Assembly (NCBI GenBank): GCA_000384935.1
Contig: ARRA01000003.1
Span: 1 to 64,000, forward strand
Source of the DNA: a gamma proteobacterium SCGC AAA076-P13
GTDB lineage: Bacteria; Pseudomonadota; Gammaproteobacteria; Magnimaribacterales; D2472
DNA: 64,000 nucleotides
Reading direction: 5' to 3'
In this document: positions 53,112-64,000 of the stretch, in pieces
How positions within the stretch are numbered: position 1 is the first letter of the stretch
Layout: the number at the start of each line of letters is the position of its first letter
Translations under genes and position numbers: made by a program
The notes under the pieces: generated by a model
Seen by the model: the letters and a program-made list of their open reading frames with translations, nothing else
Told to the model about the DNA's origin: nothing
The model's database searches: none

Positions 53112-53449
53112 TATTTATCCCCTTCGGCTAAAATTATTTCGATATGACAAGTAGGCTTGATGATCCTATCGGCTCTTCCACGCGCCCTAGGCTTCATTCT
53201 TTTTAATCTCATGCCTTGATTAACAATTATTGATTTAACTGAAAGCATATCGACATCAGCATTATTATTATTTTCTGCATTAGCAATTGCAGATTCTAGT
53301 AATTTTTTTATAACTGCAGACCCTTTTTGTTTATTAAAAACTAAAAAGTCCATCGCATCTTGTACAGATTTTCCTCTTATTGCATTGGCAACTAGACCAG
53401 CTTTTTGAGGAGACAGTCTAGTTCCTTTTAGATATGCTCTTGTTTCCAT
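53111..53449 (-). CDS. rplV: 50S ribosomal protein L22
   Basis: [50 protein letters not shown]. Confidence 0.96.
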   Translation of the reverse strand: METRAYLKGTRLSPQKAGLVANAIRGKSVQDAMDFLVFNKQKGSAVIKKLLESAIANAENNNNADVDMLSVKSIIVNQGMRLKRMKPRARGRADRIIKPTCHIEIILAEGDK

Positions 53450-53721
53450 TATTTAGCCTTCCTATCGCCTGAGTGCATTTTAAAAGTTCTGGTTATAGCA
53501 AATTCACCTAGTTTATGACCAACCATATCTTCATTAATATAAACTGGCACATGCTGTCTACCATTGTGAACAGCAATTGTTAATCCAACCATTGAAGGAT
53601 TTACCATTGACCTTCTAGACCATGTTTTAATTGGTCTTTTGTCATTAGATGCTAATGCAGCCTCAACTTTCTTTTCTAAAGATAAGTCTATGAACGGTCC
53701 TTTTTTTAGTGATCTTGGCAT
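53449..53721 (-). CDS. rpsS: 30S ribosomal protein S19
   Basis: [22 protein letters not shown]. Confidence 0.98.
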   Translation of the reverse strand: MPRSLKKGPFIDLSLEKKVEAALASNDKRPIKTWSRRSMVNPSMVGLTIAVHNGRQHVPVYINEDMVGHKLGEFAITRTFKMHSGDRKAK

Positions 53722-53724
53722 AAT

Positions 53725-54552
53725 TTACTTCCTGCTTCCTCTTCTTCTTATAATGAGGTCATCTGTTCTTTGATTTTTTCTAGTTTTGTATCCTTTTGTT
53801 GGAACACCCCATGGAGTAGATGGATGTCTTCCACCCGAAGTTCTTCCTTCACCACCACCATGTGGATGGTCAACAGGGTTCATAGCAACACCTCTTACCG
53901 TAGGTCTAACACCCCTCCATCTTTTAGCACCAGCTTTTCCTAGAGATTTTAAATTATTCTCTTGATTAGATACTGTTCCTAAGGTTGCTCTACATTCCCA
54001 TAGAACCTTACGAGTTTCTCCGGATTGAAGTCTTAATGTTGCATAAATACCTTCTTTAGCAACTAATCTAGCTGATGTTCCAGCACTTCTTGCCATTTGA
54101 GCACCTTTTAAAGGCTTAAGCTCAACACAATGAACATTAGTTCCTAAAGGTATATCTTTTAGTTTCATTGAGTTGCCAACTTTAATTTCACATTTTTCAG
54201 CTGAAATTACCTCATCGCCAACTTTAATTTTAGCTGGGGCAATAATGTACCTTCTCTCACCATCTTTATATAAAAGAAGAGCTATGTGAGCAGATCTATT
54301 TGGATCATATTCTAGTCTTTCAACTACAGCCGGAATATCAAATTTATTTCTTTTAAAGTCGATTACACGATAATGCTGCTTATGACCACCACCCTGATGT
54401 CTAACAGTTATTCTGCCGTTGTTATTACGCCCACCATTTTTAGACTTAGCTTGTGTTAAGGATTTTAACGGCTTACCTTTGTATAAATCAGTTTTAATGG
54501 CAATTACGCCACGTCTACCTGGACTAGTTGGTTTTGCTTTAATAATAGCCAT
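53725..54552 (-). CDS. rplB: 50S ribosomal protein L2
   Basis: [51 protein letters not shown]. Confidence 0.98.
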   Translation of the reverse strand: MAIIKAKPTSPGRRGVIAIKTDLYKGKPLKSLTQAKSKNGGRNNNGRITVRHQGGGHKQHYRVIDFKRNKFDIPAVVERLEYDPNRSAHIALLLYKDGERRYIIAPAKIKVGDEVISAEKCEIKVGNSMKLKDIPLGTNVHCVELKPLKGAQMARSAGTSARLVAKEGIYATLRLQSGETRKVLWECRATLGTVSNQENNLKSLGKAGAKRWRGVRPTVRGVAMNPVDHPHGGGEGRTSGGRHPSTPWGVPTKGYKTRKNQRTDDLIIRRRGSRK

Positions 54553-54554
54553 GA

Positions 54555-54851
54555 TTAATTAACACCCTCGAACTGAATTTCTGAATCTTTACTTAAAGAT
54601 ACAAATGCTTTTTTATAATCTGATTTTTTATAAAGGCCATTTTTATTTCTTTTTCTTTTACCTTTAACAATTGATGTTGTTACTTTTGTAACTTCAACTT
54701 TAAATAATTCTTCAACTGCTTTTTTAATCTCTCTTTTATTTGCAGTTAGATCAACCTTGAAGACTATTTGTTTCAATGATTCTCCAACTCTAGCTGACTT
54801 TTCAGTAACTATAGGAGATTTAATAAGAGTGAATAGTTTTTCGTTATGCAT
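54555..54851 (-). CDS. rplW: 50S ribosomal protein L23
   Basis: [22 protein letters not shown]; start at 54851 preferred over the track's 54896; ATG overlaps the rplD end (GATGCATAA). Confidence 0.93.
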   Translation of the reverse strand: MHNEKLFTLIKSPIVTEKSARVGESLKQIVFKVDLTANKREIKKAVEELFKVEVTKVTTSIVKGKRKRNKNGLYKKSDYKKAFVSLSKDSEIQFEGVN

Positions 54852-55458
54852 CAATCCACTCCTCAATTTGTTTAAAAGCATCTGCAGTAACTGCAACTTT
54901 ATTTGCTTTTAATAAGTTAACAGGATTAATTTCTCTTACCGTTATTACATCAACATTTGGTATGTTTCTTGTAGATAAATATAAGTTCATATCTAGTTCA
55001 TCAATTATGATTAATACCTTACTAAGAGAGAATTCATTAAGTAATGAAACTATTTCTTTAGTCTTAGGTTTATCTAAAACAGGTTTTTCAATAGCAACTA
55101 ATCTTCCTTGTCTTAGTAATTCTGAGAATATAGACCTGATAGCAGCTCTATACATCTTTTTATTGATCTTTTTACTATAGTCTCTAGGAGTTGCAGCAAA
55201 AGTTACACCACCGCCTCTCCACAAAGGACTTCTAATTGTTCCAGCTCTCGCTCTACCTGTTCCTTTTTGTCTAAAAGGCTTTTTACCGCCGCCTCTTACT
55301 TCTGATCTAGTTTTTTGTTTGGATGTTCCCTGTCTTGCACCTGCCATAAAGCTAACTACAGCTTGATGAACTAAAGACTCATTAAAGTCTTTGCCGAATG
55401 CGCTATCAGATATATTAATATCTTGATTTTTTGTGGATGATAGTAATTCTATTTTCAT
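54844..55458 (-). CDS. rplD: 50S ribosomal protein L4
   Basis: [44 protein letters not shown]. Confidence 0.96.
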   Translation of the reverse strand: MKIELLSSTKNQDINISDSAFGKDFNESLVHQAVVSFMAGARQGTSKQKTRSEVRGGGKKPFRQKGTGRARAGTIRSPLWRGGGVTFAATPRDYSKKINKKMYRAAIRSIFSELLRQGRLVAIEKPVLDKPKTKEIVSLLNEFSLSKVLIIIDELDMNLYLSTRNIPNVDVITVREINPVNLLKANKVAVTADAFKQIEEWIDA

Positions 55459-56090
55459 GATTTCTTCAACGCCGGTTTAATTTTCAATTCAGATCCATTA
55501 AAGCCTGGAACAGCACCTTTTATATAAAGAACGCTATTTTCTACATCTAGGTCAACAATCTTTAAACTTTGAACAGTCTTTTGAACATTACCCATGTGGC
55601 CTGACATTTTTTTTCCTTTCCAAACTCTTCCTGGTGTTTGACATTGACCAATTGAGCCATGAGCTCTGTGGGACAATGAGTTACCATGAGTTGCATCTTG
55701 CATTGCAAAGTTATGACGCTTAATAACACCTGCATAACCTTTACCTTTTGAGGTTCCAGTAACATCGACATATTGACCAATTTCAAATATATCAGCGGTT
55801 AGATGTTTGCCAACCTTCATATCATCAGCAACTTCATCACCAGATCTAAATTCTGCAAGAATTCCTGGCTCAAGATTTATTTTTTTATAAAATTCGCTTT
55901 TAGATTTATTAACATTATTGGACTTATTAACTTTAGAAACAACAAAAGCATTGTATCCATCTCTAGAAGTAGTTTTAATGTCTGCTAAAAAGTTACCACA
56001 AACTGAAACTGCAGTAACAGGTATCGACTCTCCGTCTTCTAGGAAAAGACGAGTCATACCAGATTTTTTTCCTATTAAGCCTATGCTCAA
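55455..56090 (-). CDS. rplC: 50S ribosomal protein L3 (TTG start)
   Basis: [43 protein letters not shown]; start codon read on minus strand at 56090-56088 is TTG. Confidence 0.95.
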   Translation of the reverse strand: MSIGLIGKKSGMTRLFLEDGESIPVTAVSVCGNFLADIKTTSRDGYNAFVVSKVNKSNNVNKSKSEFYKKINLEPGILAEFRSGDEVADDMKVGKHLTADIFEIGQYVDVTGTSKGKGYAGVIKRHNFAMQDATHGNSLSHRAHGSIGQCQTPGRVWKGKKMSGHMGNVQKTVQSLKIVDLDVENSVLYIKGAVPGFNGSELKIKPALKKS

Positions 56091-56150
56091 TTTATTCTCC
56101 TTTATACGGGGCTAATACCCTCTATGGCCGCATTCGCGTTAATTAATGAA

Positions 56151-56462
56151 CTATCCTAAGCTTATTTGAACATCTACCCCTGAGGATAGATCTAACTTCA
56201 TCAAAGCATCAACTGTTTTATCAGTTGGTTGGACTATGTCCATAAGTCTTTTGTAAGTAACAATTTCATATTGGTCTCTTGCATCTTTATCTTTATGAGG
56301 AGACTTCAATATAGTTGTTCTTTCCTTTTTAACAGGTAGAGGAATTGGACCATTAATAATTGCACCAGTTTTTTTAACTGTTTCCACTATTAATTTTGCT
56401 GAAGCATCTATCAGTCTGTAATCAAAAGCCTTAAGCCTAATTCTGATTGATTGATTCTCCAT
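56151..56462 (-). CDS. rpsJ: 30S ribosomal protein S10
   Basis: [61 protein letters not shown]. Confidence 0.98.
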   Translation of the reverse strand: MENQSIRIRLKAFDYRLIDASAKLIVETVKKTGAIINGPIPLPVKKERTTILKSPHKDKDARDQYEIVTYKRLMDIVQPTDKTVDALMKLDLSSGVDVQISLG

Positions 56463-56527
56463 TTTTATCCTTTAATTATCCCTATCTATTTATTTTTACT
56501 ACTTTTGCTTATCGCAAAAAGTGGCGT

Positions 56528-56557
56528 ATTTTAAGCTTCTAAGAGCCTAACTGTCAA
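56528..56557 (-). promoter_or_regulatory. Strong sigma70-type promoter for the S10 operon
   Basis: Minus strand TTGACA (56552-56557), 18-nt spacer, TAAAAT (56528-56533), in the fusA-rpsJ gap. Confidence 0.8.
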
Positions 56558-56587
56558 CATTAATTATGAGTTATATGAGCTTATATA

Positions 56588-58690
56588 TTAATTAGCTTTT
56601 AACCCTTCCGCTATATTGTTTGGAACCTCACCATACTTGGTAAATTCCATTGTAAATGTAGCTCTACCCTGGGTAGCTGATCTAAGGTCTGTTGCATAAC
56701 CAAACATTTCGGCTAATGGTACTTCTGATGAAACTTCTTTACCGGAAGTAATATCGTCCATGCCTAAAATAATTCCTCTTCGTCTATTTAAATCACCAAC
56801 AACGTCTCCCATATGTTCTTCAGGAGTTACCACTACAACTTTCATAACAGGTTCAAGTAAAGCAGGTTTAGCTTTATTGGCTCCATCTTTCAGCGCATAA
56901 GATCCAGCAATTTTGAATGCCATTTCATTTGAATCAACATCATGGAATGAACCATCGTATAAGGTTGCTCTAAGAGCTAATAATGGATACCCAGCTATAA
57001 CACCATTTTGCATTTGCTCTTGAATACCTTTATTTACTGCTGGTATGTATTCTTTTGGTATAGCACCGCCAACAATTTTATCAACGAACTCATACTCATC
57101 ATCTAGCCCTAATGGCTCTAGTTTTAACCAGACATGACCATACTGACCTTTACCACCACTCTGTCTTACAAATTTACCTTCCACTTCAACAGTTTCTTTA
57201 ATTGTTTCTCTGTATGCTACCTGAGGTTTACCTATGTTTGCTTCAACTGAAAATTCTCTTCTCATTCTATCAACAAGAACATCTAAGTGAAGCTCGCCCA
57301 TGCCAGAAATAATTGTTTGTCCTGACTCTTCGTCACTAGCAACTCTAAATGAAGGGTCTTCTTGAGCTAACTTTCCTAGTGCAAGAGACATTTTTTCTTG
57401 ATCTGGCTTAGATTTTGGCTCAACTGCTACTGAAATAACAGGTTCGGGGAAATCCATTCTCTCTAAAACAATCTGCTTATTAGCATCTGACAATGTATCA
57501 CCTGTAGTAATATCTTTTAAGCCAATACAAGCTGCTATATCACCAGCTCTTACTTCTTTAATTTCTTCTCTATTATTCGAGTGCATTTGAACCATTCTGC
57601 CAACTCTTTCTTTTTTAGATTTAGTGGAGTTTACGACAGCATCTCCAACCTTTAGCACGCCTGAGTAAACTCTTATAAAAGTTAAGGTACCTACAAATGG
57701 ATCTGTTGCGATTTTAAAAGCAAGCGCAGAAAAAGGTTCATCATCTGATGATTTTCTTGAATCTTCTTCTTCATCCTCTTGGGAATTGTTAGGAATAACT
57801 CCAGTAATAGCTTTAACCTCATCTGGAGCAGGTAAAAATTCTACTACTGCATCTAACATAGCTTGAACGCCTTTGTTTTTAAATGCAGAGCCGCATAAGC
57901 CAACAATTAGCTCATTTGCTAACGATCTAATTCTTAAACCTTCTTTTATTTGATCTTGTGAAAGCTCACCTGATTCTAAATAAGTATCCATGAGTTCTTC
58001 GTTAGCCTCAGCAGCTGCTTCGACCATTTCTTCTCGTAACTGAGAACACTTATCCATTAAATCTGCAGGTATATCTTTTTCTTCAAAAGTTAATCCTTGA
58101 TCTTCTTCATTCCAATAAATTGCACGCATTTTTATTAAATCAACTACGCCTTTGAATTCTTCTTCTGAGCCAATGTTATATTGTATTGGGACTATATTTG
58201 CTTGAAGCCTATCTTTAATCTGGCCAATTACTCTTTCAAAGTTGGCTCCTGCTCTGTCCATTTTGTTTACAAATACAACTCTTGGCACTTCATATCTATT
58301 GGCTTGCCTCCATACTGTCTCAGATTGAGGCTCAACACCTGAGGTTGCACAAAATACTACAACAGCTCCATCTAAAACTCTTAGAGACCTTTCAACTTCA
58401 ATAGTGAAATCAACGTGACCAGGTGTATCAATAATATTAATTCTATGTTGAGGGAATTGTTGCTCCATTCCACTCCAAAAACATGTAGTTGCAGCTGAGG
58501 TAATTGTTATTCCTCTTTCTTGTTCTTGCTCCATCCAGTCCATAGTAGCTGCGCCATCATGAACCTCACCAATTTTATGAGAAAGACCAGTGTAAAAAAG
58601 AACTCTTTCAGTTGTAGTTGTTTTACCTGCGTCAACGTGTGCGCATATACCAACGTTACGATATTTATTTAATACTATTTGTCTAGCCAT
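56588..58690 (-). CDS. fusA: elongation factor G
   Basis: [52 protein letters not shown]. Confidence 0.98.
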   Translation of the reverse strand: MARQIVLNKYRNVGICAHVDAGKTTTTERVLFYTGLSHKIGEVHDGAATMDWMEQEQERGITITSAATTCFWSGMEQQFPQHRINIIDTPGHVDFTIEVERSLRVLDGAVVVFCATSGVEPQSETVWRQANRYEVPRVVFVNKMDRAGANFERVIGQIKDRLQANIVPIQYNIGSEEEFKGVVDLIKMRAIYWNEEDQGLTFEEKDIPADLMDKCSQLREEMVEAAAEANEELMDTYLESGELSQDQIKEGLRIRSLANELIVGLCGSAFKNKGVQAMLDAVVEFLPAPDEVKAITGVIPNNSQEDEEEDSRKSSDDEPFSALAFKIATDPFVGTLTFIRVYSGVLKVGDAVVNSTKSKKERVGRMVQMHSNNREEIKEVRAGDIAACIGLKDITTGDTLSDANKQIVLERMDFPEPVISVAVEPKSKPDQEKMSLALGKLAQEDPSFRVASDEESGQTIISGMGELHLDVLVDRMRREFSVEANIGKPQVAYRETIKETVEVEGKFVRQSGGKGQYGHVWLKLEPLGLDDEYEFVDKIVGGAIPKEYIPAVNKGIQEQMQNGVIAGYPLLALRATLYDGSFHDVDSNEMAFKIAGSYALKDGANKAKPALLEPVMKVVVVTPEEHMGDVVGDLNRRRGIILGMDDITSGKEVSSEVPLAEMFGYATDLRSATQGRATFTMEFTKYGEVPNNIAEGLKAN

Positions 58691-58718
58691 AATTGATATT
58701 TATATATTTGGTTGGTTA

Positions 58719-59189
58719 TTAAAATCTGAAATGTGAGAAAGCTTTATTAGCTTCAGCCATTTTGTGAACATCTTCTCTTTTTCTAACTGCTGAACCCTTT
58801 TTTTGAGATGCGTCCATAAGCTCACCAGCAAGTCTAAGATTCATTGATTTTTCACTTCTTTTTCTTGCAGCATCAACAATCCATCTCATAGCAAGCGCCT
58901 GTCTTCTAGACGGTCTAATTTCAATTGGCACTTGGTAGTTTGCACCACCAACTCTTCTAGATTTAACCTCAACAACAGGGCTAACTTCTTCAAGCGCTTT
59001 CATAAAGATACCTAATGGGTCTTCTTTTGAAGTTTTAGTTATTTGGTCAAAAGCACCATATACAATTTTTTCAGCTACAGATTTTTTACCGTCTTTCATA
59101 AGGTTGTTCATGAATTTGGCAAGTATGACGTCTTTGTACTTAGGATCTGGTAATACTTTTCTTTTTTCGGGACTTCTTCTTCTTGGCAT
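58719..59189 (-). CDS. rpsG: 30S ribosomal protein S7
   Basis: [37 protein letters not shown]. Confidence 0.98.
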   Translation of the reverse strand: MPRRRSPEKRKVLPDPKYKDVILAKFMNNLMKDGKKSVAEKIVYGAFDQITKTSKEDPLGIFMKALEEVSPVVEVKSRRVGGANYQVPIEIRPSRRQALAMRWIVDAARKRSEKSMNLRLAGELMDASQKKGSAVRKREDVHKMAEANKAFSHFRF

Positions 59190-59191
59190 AA

Positions 59192-59563
59192 TTATTTACC
59201 TTTTTTGGCTCCATATTTGGATCTTCTTTGTTTTCTATTTGCAACTCCAGATGTATCTAGAGTTCCCCTCACTGTGTGATATCTAACACCAGGAAGATCT
59301 TTAACTCTTCCACCTCTGATTAAAACCAATGAATGCTCTTGAAGATTGTGCCCTTCTCCACCTATATAAGATGTAACTTCAAAACCACTTGTTAATCTAA
59401 CTCTGCAAACTTTTCTTAAAGCTGAATTAGGTTTTTTAGGAGTTGTTGTATACACACGAGTGCAAACACCTCTTCTTTGAGGACATGCATTTAATGCTGG
59501 TACATCTGTCTTTCTAACTTTAGGTTTTCTAGACTTTTTTAATAACTGATTTACTGTTGCCAT
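59192..59563 (-). CDS. rpsL: 30S ribosomal protein S12
   Basis: [57 protein letters not shown]. Confidence 0.98.
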   Translation of the reverse strand: MATVNQLLKKSRKPKVRKTDVPALNACPQRRGVCTRVYTTTPKKPNSALRKVCRVRLTSGFEVTSYIGGEGHNLQEHSLVLIRGGRVKDLPGVRYHTVRGTLDTSGVANRKQRRSKYGAKKGK

Positions 59564-59588
59564 AATATTTTTTATTGGTTAGGCCGCG

Positions 59589-59617
59589 ATTCTATAGATT
59601 AGATCAATTGCGGTCAA
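59589..59617 (-). promoter_or_regulatory. Sigma70-type promoter for rpsL-rpsG-fusA
   Basis: Minus strand TTGACC (59612-59617), 17-nt spacer, TAGAAT (59589-59594), just after the rpoC stop. Confidence 0.75.
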
Positions 59618-59619
59618 CA

Positions 59620-62600
59620 TTATTCCTCCGTTTCTTGAAGTTCTTGTCTTAGTGCTGCTTCAATATCATCTGCAGAAAGAGTTTGCTCTTCAAGGTCAAA
59701 TTGTTTTTTATTTTTTAATTTATCATGGAATTCCATACCTGTTCCTGCAGGAATGAGCCTTCCAACTACTACGTTTTCTTTAAGACCTCTTAAGTGATCT
59801 TTCTTACCAGTAACCGCTGCTTCAGTAAGCACTCTGGTTGTCTCTTGGAAAGATGCTGCAGAGATAAATGAGTCAGTTGCTAATGATGCTTTAGTAATAC
59901 CTAATAGAACTCTTTCAAATTCTGCTGGAGTATTGCCTGCGGATTCAACCTTTGCATTTTCTTCGACTAGCTCTGCATAGCTCACTTGGTCGCCTTGAAT
60001 GAATTTAGTATCACCACCATCAACGATTAAAGCCTTTCTGAGCATCTGTCTTAAGATAGTCTCAATGTGTTTATCATTAATTGATACACCCTGAAGTCTA
60101 TAAACATCTTGAATCTCATTAACTATAAAATTGGTTAATTCAGGAATTCCTTTAAGTCTTAGAATGTCATGCGGGCTGTAAGGTCCGTCTGAAATAATAT
60201 CGCCTTTAGTAATTCTTTCTCCTTCAAAAACTGAAAGAGTTCTATGTTTTGGTATTAACATTTCAGTATTTTGAGCTTTCTTAGTAGCTCCTTCTGGAGT
60301 AATAACTAACCTAATTTTACCTTTAGTTTCCTTACCAAAAGATATAATTCCTGTTTCCTCTGACAGAACAGAAGCATCCTTAGGCTTTCTAGCTTCAAAT
60401 AAATCTGCAACTCTAGGAAGACCACCGGTAATATCTTTGGTCTTTGAAGCCACTAACGGCATTCTTGCTATAACCTCGCCCGCTGTGATTTTTTGGCCAT
60501 CTCTTAGATTGACCAATCCGCCAGCTGGAAGTGGATATTCAGCAGGAGCATTAAAATCTCCTATAAGAAGAACTTTACCTTTTGAGTCTACGATTTCTAC
60601 TTTTGGAGATAAATCTCTTCCAGCAGTAGGCCTATCAGAAACTTCGATGATCTCAATACTAGACAACCCAGTAAGCTCATCCATTTGCTCTCTAACAGTA
60701 ACTCCATCTTCTATATCAATAAATCTAACTTTTCCTGAAGCTTCTGCAACAATAGGTCTTGTATAAGGATCCCATGATGCAACTTTTATTCCAGCCTCTA
60801 GATCAGATTGATCTTTTACTTCCAATGTCGCTCCATAAGGAACTTTGTATTGTTCAGTAATTTTTCCACTTGGCTCAGTAATTGTTGCCATAGCATTTCT
60901 AGAAACAACAACCTCTAATTTGTCTTTATTTGTAACTGTTTTCATATCATCTGAGAAAGTTACAACACCAAGATTCTTATTATAAATTGCATTATCTTCA
61001 GATGAGCTTGAAGCAGCTCCACCAATATGGAATGTACGCATAGTTAGCTGAGTTCCTGGCTCTCCAATAGATTGAGCTGCAACAACACCTACAGCCTCTC
61101 CTCTATGAACCAGATGACCTCTAGCAAGGTCTCTTCCATAACATTTTGAGCAAACACCTATAGAAGCCTCACAAGTCATTGGAGATCTTACTTTTAATGT
61201 AGCAAGATTTAATGAATCAATACTATCAACAGCATCTTCATCAAGCATGGTGTCTTTTTCAAATAAAACATTACCATCATTATCAAGGATAGGTTCAGCA
61301 ATAACTCTTCCAAGAATTCTATCGGTTAATGCTTGTATTATTTCACCACCATCGATAATAGAGGTTACTGTGATAGATTCCTCAGTACCGCAGTCTTCAA
61401 TATTAATTACTGAATCCATTGAAACATCACAAAGTCTTCTTGTTAAATAACCTGAATTAGCAGTTTTTAAAGCTGTATCTGCAAGCCCTTTTCTGGCTCC
61501 ATGGGTAGAAATAAAATACTGTAATACTGAAAGGCCTTCTCTAAAGTTAGCTGTGATTGGTGTTTCAATAATTGACCCATCAGGCTTGGACATTAAGCCC
61601 CTCATTCCTGAAAGCTGTCTAATCTGTGCTGGAGATCCTCTAGCACCGGAATCAGCATATATATATACAGAGTTAAATGATGATTGCTCAACATCTTTTC
61701 CATCAGGTGTTTTAGCAGTTTCAGTACTTATTTTTTCCATCATAGCTTTTGCTACTTGCTCGTTAGCTCTCGACCAAATATCGATAACTTTGTTGTACCT
61801 TTCTCCTCTTGTAACAAGACCTGAATCAAACTGTTTTTCAATAGCCTTAACTTCTTTTTCAGAGTCATCAATAATTTTTGCTTTTTGCTCAGGAATAACA
61901 AAATCATTTACACCAATAGATGAGCCTGATCTAGTTGAAAAGTCAAAACCTAGATACATTAATTGGTCAGCAAAAATAACTGTTTCTTTAAGTCCTGCTT
62001 TTCTGTATGAAATATCTACTAATTTTGATACTAGTTTTTTATTTAATACTTTATTTATGTTTTCAAAACCAACTGCATTTGGAGTAATTCTCCATATCAA
62101 GACTCTACCTACAGTAGTTTCATGAATCTGTCTCTCGCCATCTTTATCAGTAATTCTTACTTTGATAGCAGCGTGAATATTTATCGTTTCTGTCTCATAA
62201 GCCCTTAATACTTCATCGGGGTCACTGAATACTCTTCCTGCTCCGTTTGCGCTGGCATTGTCTCTAGTCATGTAATACAAACCTAGAACAATATCTTGCG
62301 TTGGGTTAATTATTGGTGAGCCATCAGCAGGTGATAAAATATTGTTTGTAGACATCATAAGTGCCCTTGCTTCGAGTTGCGCCTCTAAAGTCAAAGGAAC
62401 GTGCACAGCCATTTGATCTCCATCAAAGTCAGCATTAAATGCAACACATACCAAAGGATGAAGCTGGATAGCTTTTCCTTCAATTAATTTTGGTTCAAAA
62501 GCCTGCAGGCCTAATCTATGAAGAGTAGGAGCTCTGTTTAACATAACAGGATGTTCTCTAATAACATCCTCAAGAACTTCCCATACCTCTGGCGTTTCCC

Positions 62601-63801
62601 TTTCTACAAGTTTTTTTGCAGCTTTAATGGTAGTCGCTAATTCTCTTTGTTCTAACTTTCCATATACAAATGGTTTAAATAGCTCTAAAGCCATTTTTTT
62701 TGGCAATCCGCATTGATGTAATTTTAAAGTTGGACCTGAAACAATTACCGATCTTCCAGAATAATCGACCCTCTTTCCTAAAAGGTTCTGTCTAAATCTT
62801 CCGCCTTTACCTTTAATCATATCTGCAAGAGATTTAAGAGGTCGTTTATTGGTTCCAGTAATAACTCTTCCTCTTCTTCCATTATCTAGGAGGGCATCAA
62901 CTGATTCTTGAAGCATTCTTTTTTCATTTCTTACAATGATTTCAGGTGCATTAAGCTCTAAAAGTCTTTTTAATCTATTATTTCTATTTATAACTCTTCT
63001 ATATAAATCATTTAGGTCTGAAGTGGCAAAACGCCCACCCTCAAGCGGCACTAGAGGTCTTAAGTCTGGCGGTAATACAGGCAATACATTCATTACCATC
63101 CACTCAGGTCTATTTCCTGACTCGTTAAATGCTTCTAATAATTTTAATCTTTTAGATAGCTTTTTAAGCTTAGTTTCTGAGTTAGTTTGAGGTATCTCTT
63201 CTCTTATGATTCTAATCTCTTCATTAATATCAAGCTCTTCAAGAAGGATTTGAACAGACTCTGCTCCCATACCTGCCTGAAACTCATCACCAAATTCTTC
63301 ATATTTTTCAACCCATTCTTCTTCAGTTAAGATTTCTCCTTTTTCAAGGGGTGTTAATCCTGGGTCAGTAACAATATAGCTTTCGAAATATAAAACTCTT
63401 TCAATTTCTCTTAATGTTGTATTTAAAAGTAAGCCGATTCTTGATGGGAGTGATTTTAAGAACCATATGTGTGCTACTGGCGCAGCTAAATCTATATGTC
63501 CCATTCTTTCTCTTCTAACTTTCGCTAAAGTGACTTCTACTCCACACTTTTCACAAACAACACCTCTGTGCTTCATTCTTTTATATTTACCACAAATACA
63601 TTCGTAATCTTTTATTGGACCAAATATTTTAGAACAAAATAACCCATCTCTTTCTGGTTTGAAAGTTCTATAGTTTATTGTTTCTGGTTTCTTTACTTCA
63701 CCAAAGGACCAAGATTTGATTACTTGTGGAGAAGCTAGTCCTGCAGAAATGGTAGTAAAATCATCCTGCCCTGTTTTTAAAGAATTTAATAAGTCTCTCA
63801 A
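59620..63801 (-). CDS. rpoC: RNA polymerase subunit beta'
   Basis: 1393 aa; [27 protein letters not shown]; zinc-binding [23 protein letters not shown]. Confidence 0.99.
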   Translation of the reverse strand: MRDLLNSLKTGQDDFTTISAGLASPQVIKSWSFGEVKKPETINYRTFKPERDGLFCSKIFGPIKDYECICGKYKRMKHRGVVCEKCGVEVTLAKVRRERMGHIDLAAPVAHIWFLKSLPSRIGLLLNTTLREIERVLYFESYIVTDPGLTPLEKGEILTEEEWVEKYEEFGDEFQAGMGAESVQILLEELDINEEIRIIREEIPQTNSETKLKKLSKRLKLLEAFNESGNRPEWMVMNVLPVLPPDLRPLVPLEGGRFATSDLNDLYRRVINRNNRLKRLLELNAPEIIVRNEKRMLQESVDALLDNGRRGRVITGTNKRPLKSLADMIKGKGGRFRQNLLGKRVDYSGRSVIVSGPTLKLHQCGLPKKMALELFKPFVYGKLEQRELATTIKAAKKLVERETPEVWEVLEDVIREHPVMLNRAPTLHRLGLQAFEPKLIEGKAIQLHPLVCVAFNADFDGDQMAVHVPLTLEAQLEARALMMSTNNILSPADGSPIINPTQDIVLGLYYMTRDNASANGAGRVFSDPDEVLRAYETETINIHAAIKVRITDKDGERQIHETTVGRVLIWRITPNAVGFENINKVLNKKLVSKLVDISYRKAGLKETVIFADQLMYLGFDFSTRSGSSIGVNDFVIPEQKAKIIDDSEKEVKAIEKQFDSGLVTRGERYNKVIDIWSRANEQVAKAMMEKISTETAKTPDGKDVEQSSFNSVYIYADSGARGSPAQIRQLSGMRGLMSKPDGSIIETPITANFREGLSVLQYFISTHGARKGLADTALKTANSGYLTRRLCDVSMDSVINIEDCGTEESITVTSIIDGGEIIQALTDRILGRVIAEPILDNDGNVLFEKDTMLDEDAVDSIDSLNLATLKVRSPMTCEASIGVCSKCYGRDLARGHLVHRGEAVGVVAAQSIGEPGTQLTMRTFHIGGAASSSSEDNAIYNKNLGVVTFSDDMKTVTNKDKLEVVVSRNAMATITEPSGKITEQYKVPYGATLEVKDQSDLEAGIKVASWDPYTRPIVAEASGKVRFIDIEDGVTVREQMDELTGLSSIEIIEVSDRPTAGRDLSPKVEIVDSKGKVLLIGDFNAPAEYPLPAGGLVNLRDGQKITAGEVIARMPLVASKTKDITGGLPRVADLFEARKPKDASVLSEETGIISFGKETKGKIRLVITPEGATKKAQNTEMLIPKHRTLSVFEGERITKGDIISDGPYSPHDILRLKGIPELTNFIVNEIQDVYRLQGVSINDKHIETILRQMLRKALIVDGGDTKFIQGDQVSYAELVEENAKVESAGNTPAEFERVLLGITKASLATDSFISAASFQETTRVLTEAAVTGKKDHLRGLKENVVVGRLIPAGTGMEFHDKLKNKKQFDLEEQTLSADDIEAALRQELQETEE

Positions 63802-63810
63802 TTTAATCTC

Positions 63811-64000
63811 CTAGTTTTCTGAATCTAATTCGAGGTTAATTCCAAGTGATTTAATTTCTTTACTAAGAACATTAAATGACTCAGGGATATTTGCTTCCAT
63901 TTCATAACTTCCATCAACAATATTTTTATACATTTTAGTTCTACCAGATACATCATCTGACTTAACAGTTAGCATTTCTTGCAGAGTATAGGATGCTCCA
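63811..64000 (-). CDS. rpoB: RNA polymerase subunit beta, C-terminal end (truncated by window)
   Basis: Manual minus-strand translation ends ...[16 protein letters not shown], matching the RpoB C-terminus; upstream of rpoC. Confidence 0.93.
   Translation of the reverse strand, partial: GASYTLQEMLTVKSDDVSGRTKMYKNIVDGSYEMEANIPESFNVLSKEIKSLGINLELDSEN

Noticed and set aside
61553-62125. 190-aa plus-strand ORF opposite rpoC, and many other 60-135 aa antisense ORFs in the track (e.g. 36821-37228, 6445-6720)
   Set aside because: They lie fully antisense to strongly supported conserved genes and have low-complexity, non-family-like sequence; likely by-products of AT-rich codon usage

Overview
AT-rich, extremely compact bacterial chromosome segment. 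Gene content and order look like a streamlined marine gammaproteobacterium, possibly SAR86-like; that assignment is inference only. Almost everything is core housekeeping: leuA end; tilS-accA-dnaE-rnhB-lpxB-lpxA-fabZ-lpxD-skp-bamA-rseP-dxr-cdsA-uppS-frr-pyrH-tsf-rpsB; dapB-dnaJ-dnaK-grpE-fur; bamE; rnfH-ratA; smpB-ssrA (tmRNA); rpsT; obgE-rpmA-rplU; ispB-fabA-fabB; ssb/uvrA; then the alpha/spc/S10/str ribosomal block from rplQ to rpsL, rpoC and the rpoB 3' end. The only accessory-looking stretch is about 29.8-33.3 kb, with a secreted hypothetical protein and a TonB-dependent receptor between ssrA and rpsT. I saw no CRISPR arrays, transposases, integrases, rRNAs or canonical tRNAs. The most notable signals are: all five convergent gene junctions lack intergenic space, three of them through the same 4-nt CTAA double stop; tuf is absent between fusA and rpsJ, where a strong promoter and leader hairpin sit; rplC has a TTG start behind an unusually long spacer; rpsB has a repeat-expanded C-terminus; a sigma32-type grpE promoter overlaps the fur stop-codon dyad; and palindromic motifs lie upstream of the TonB receptor. 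I did not find a convincing new multi-gene system.
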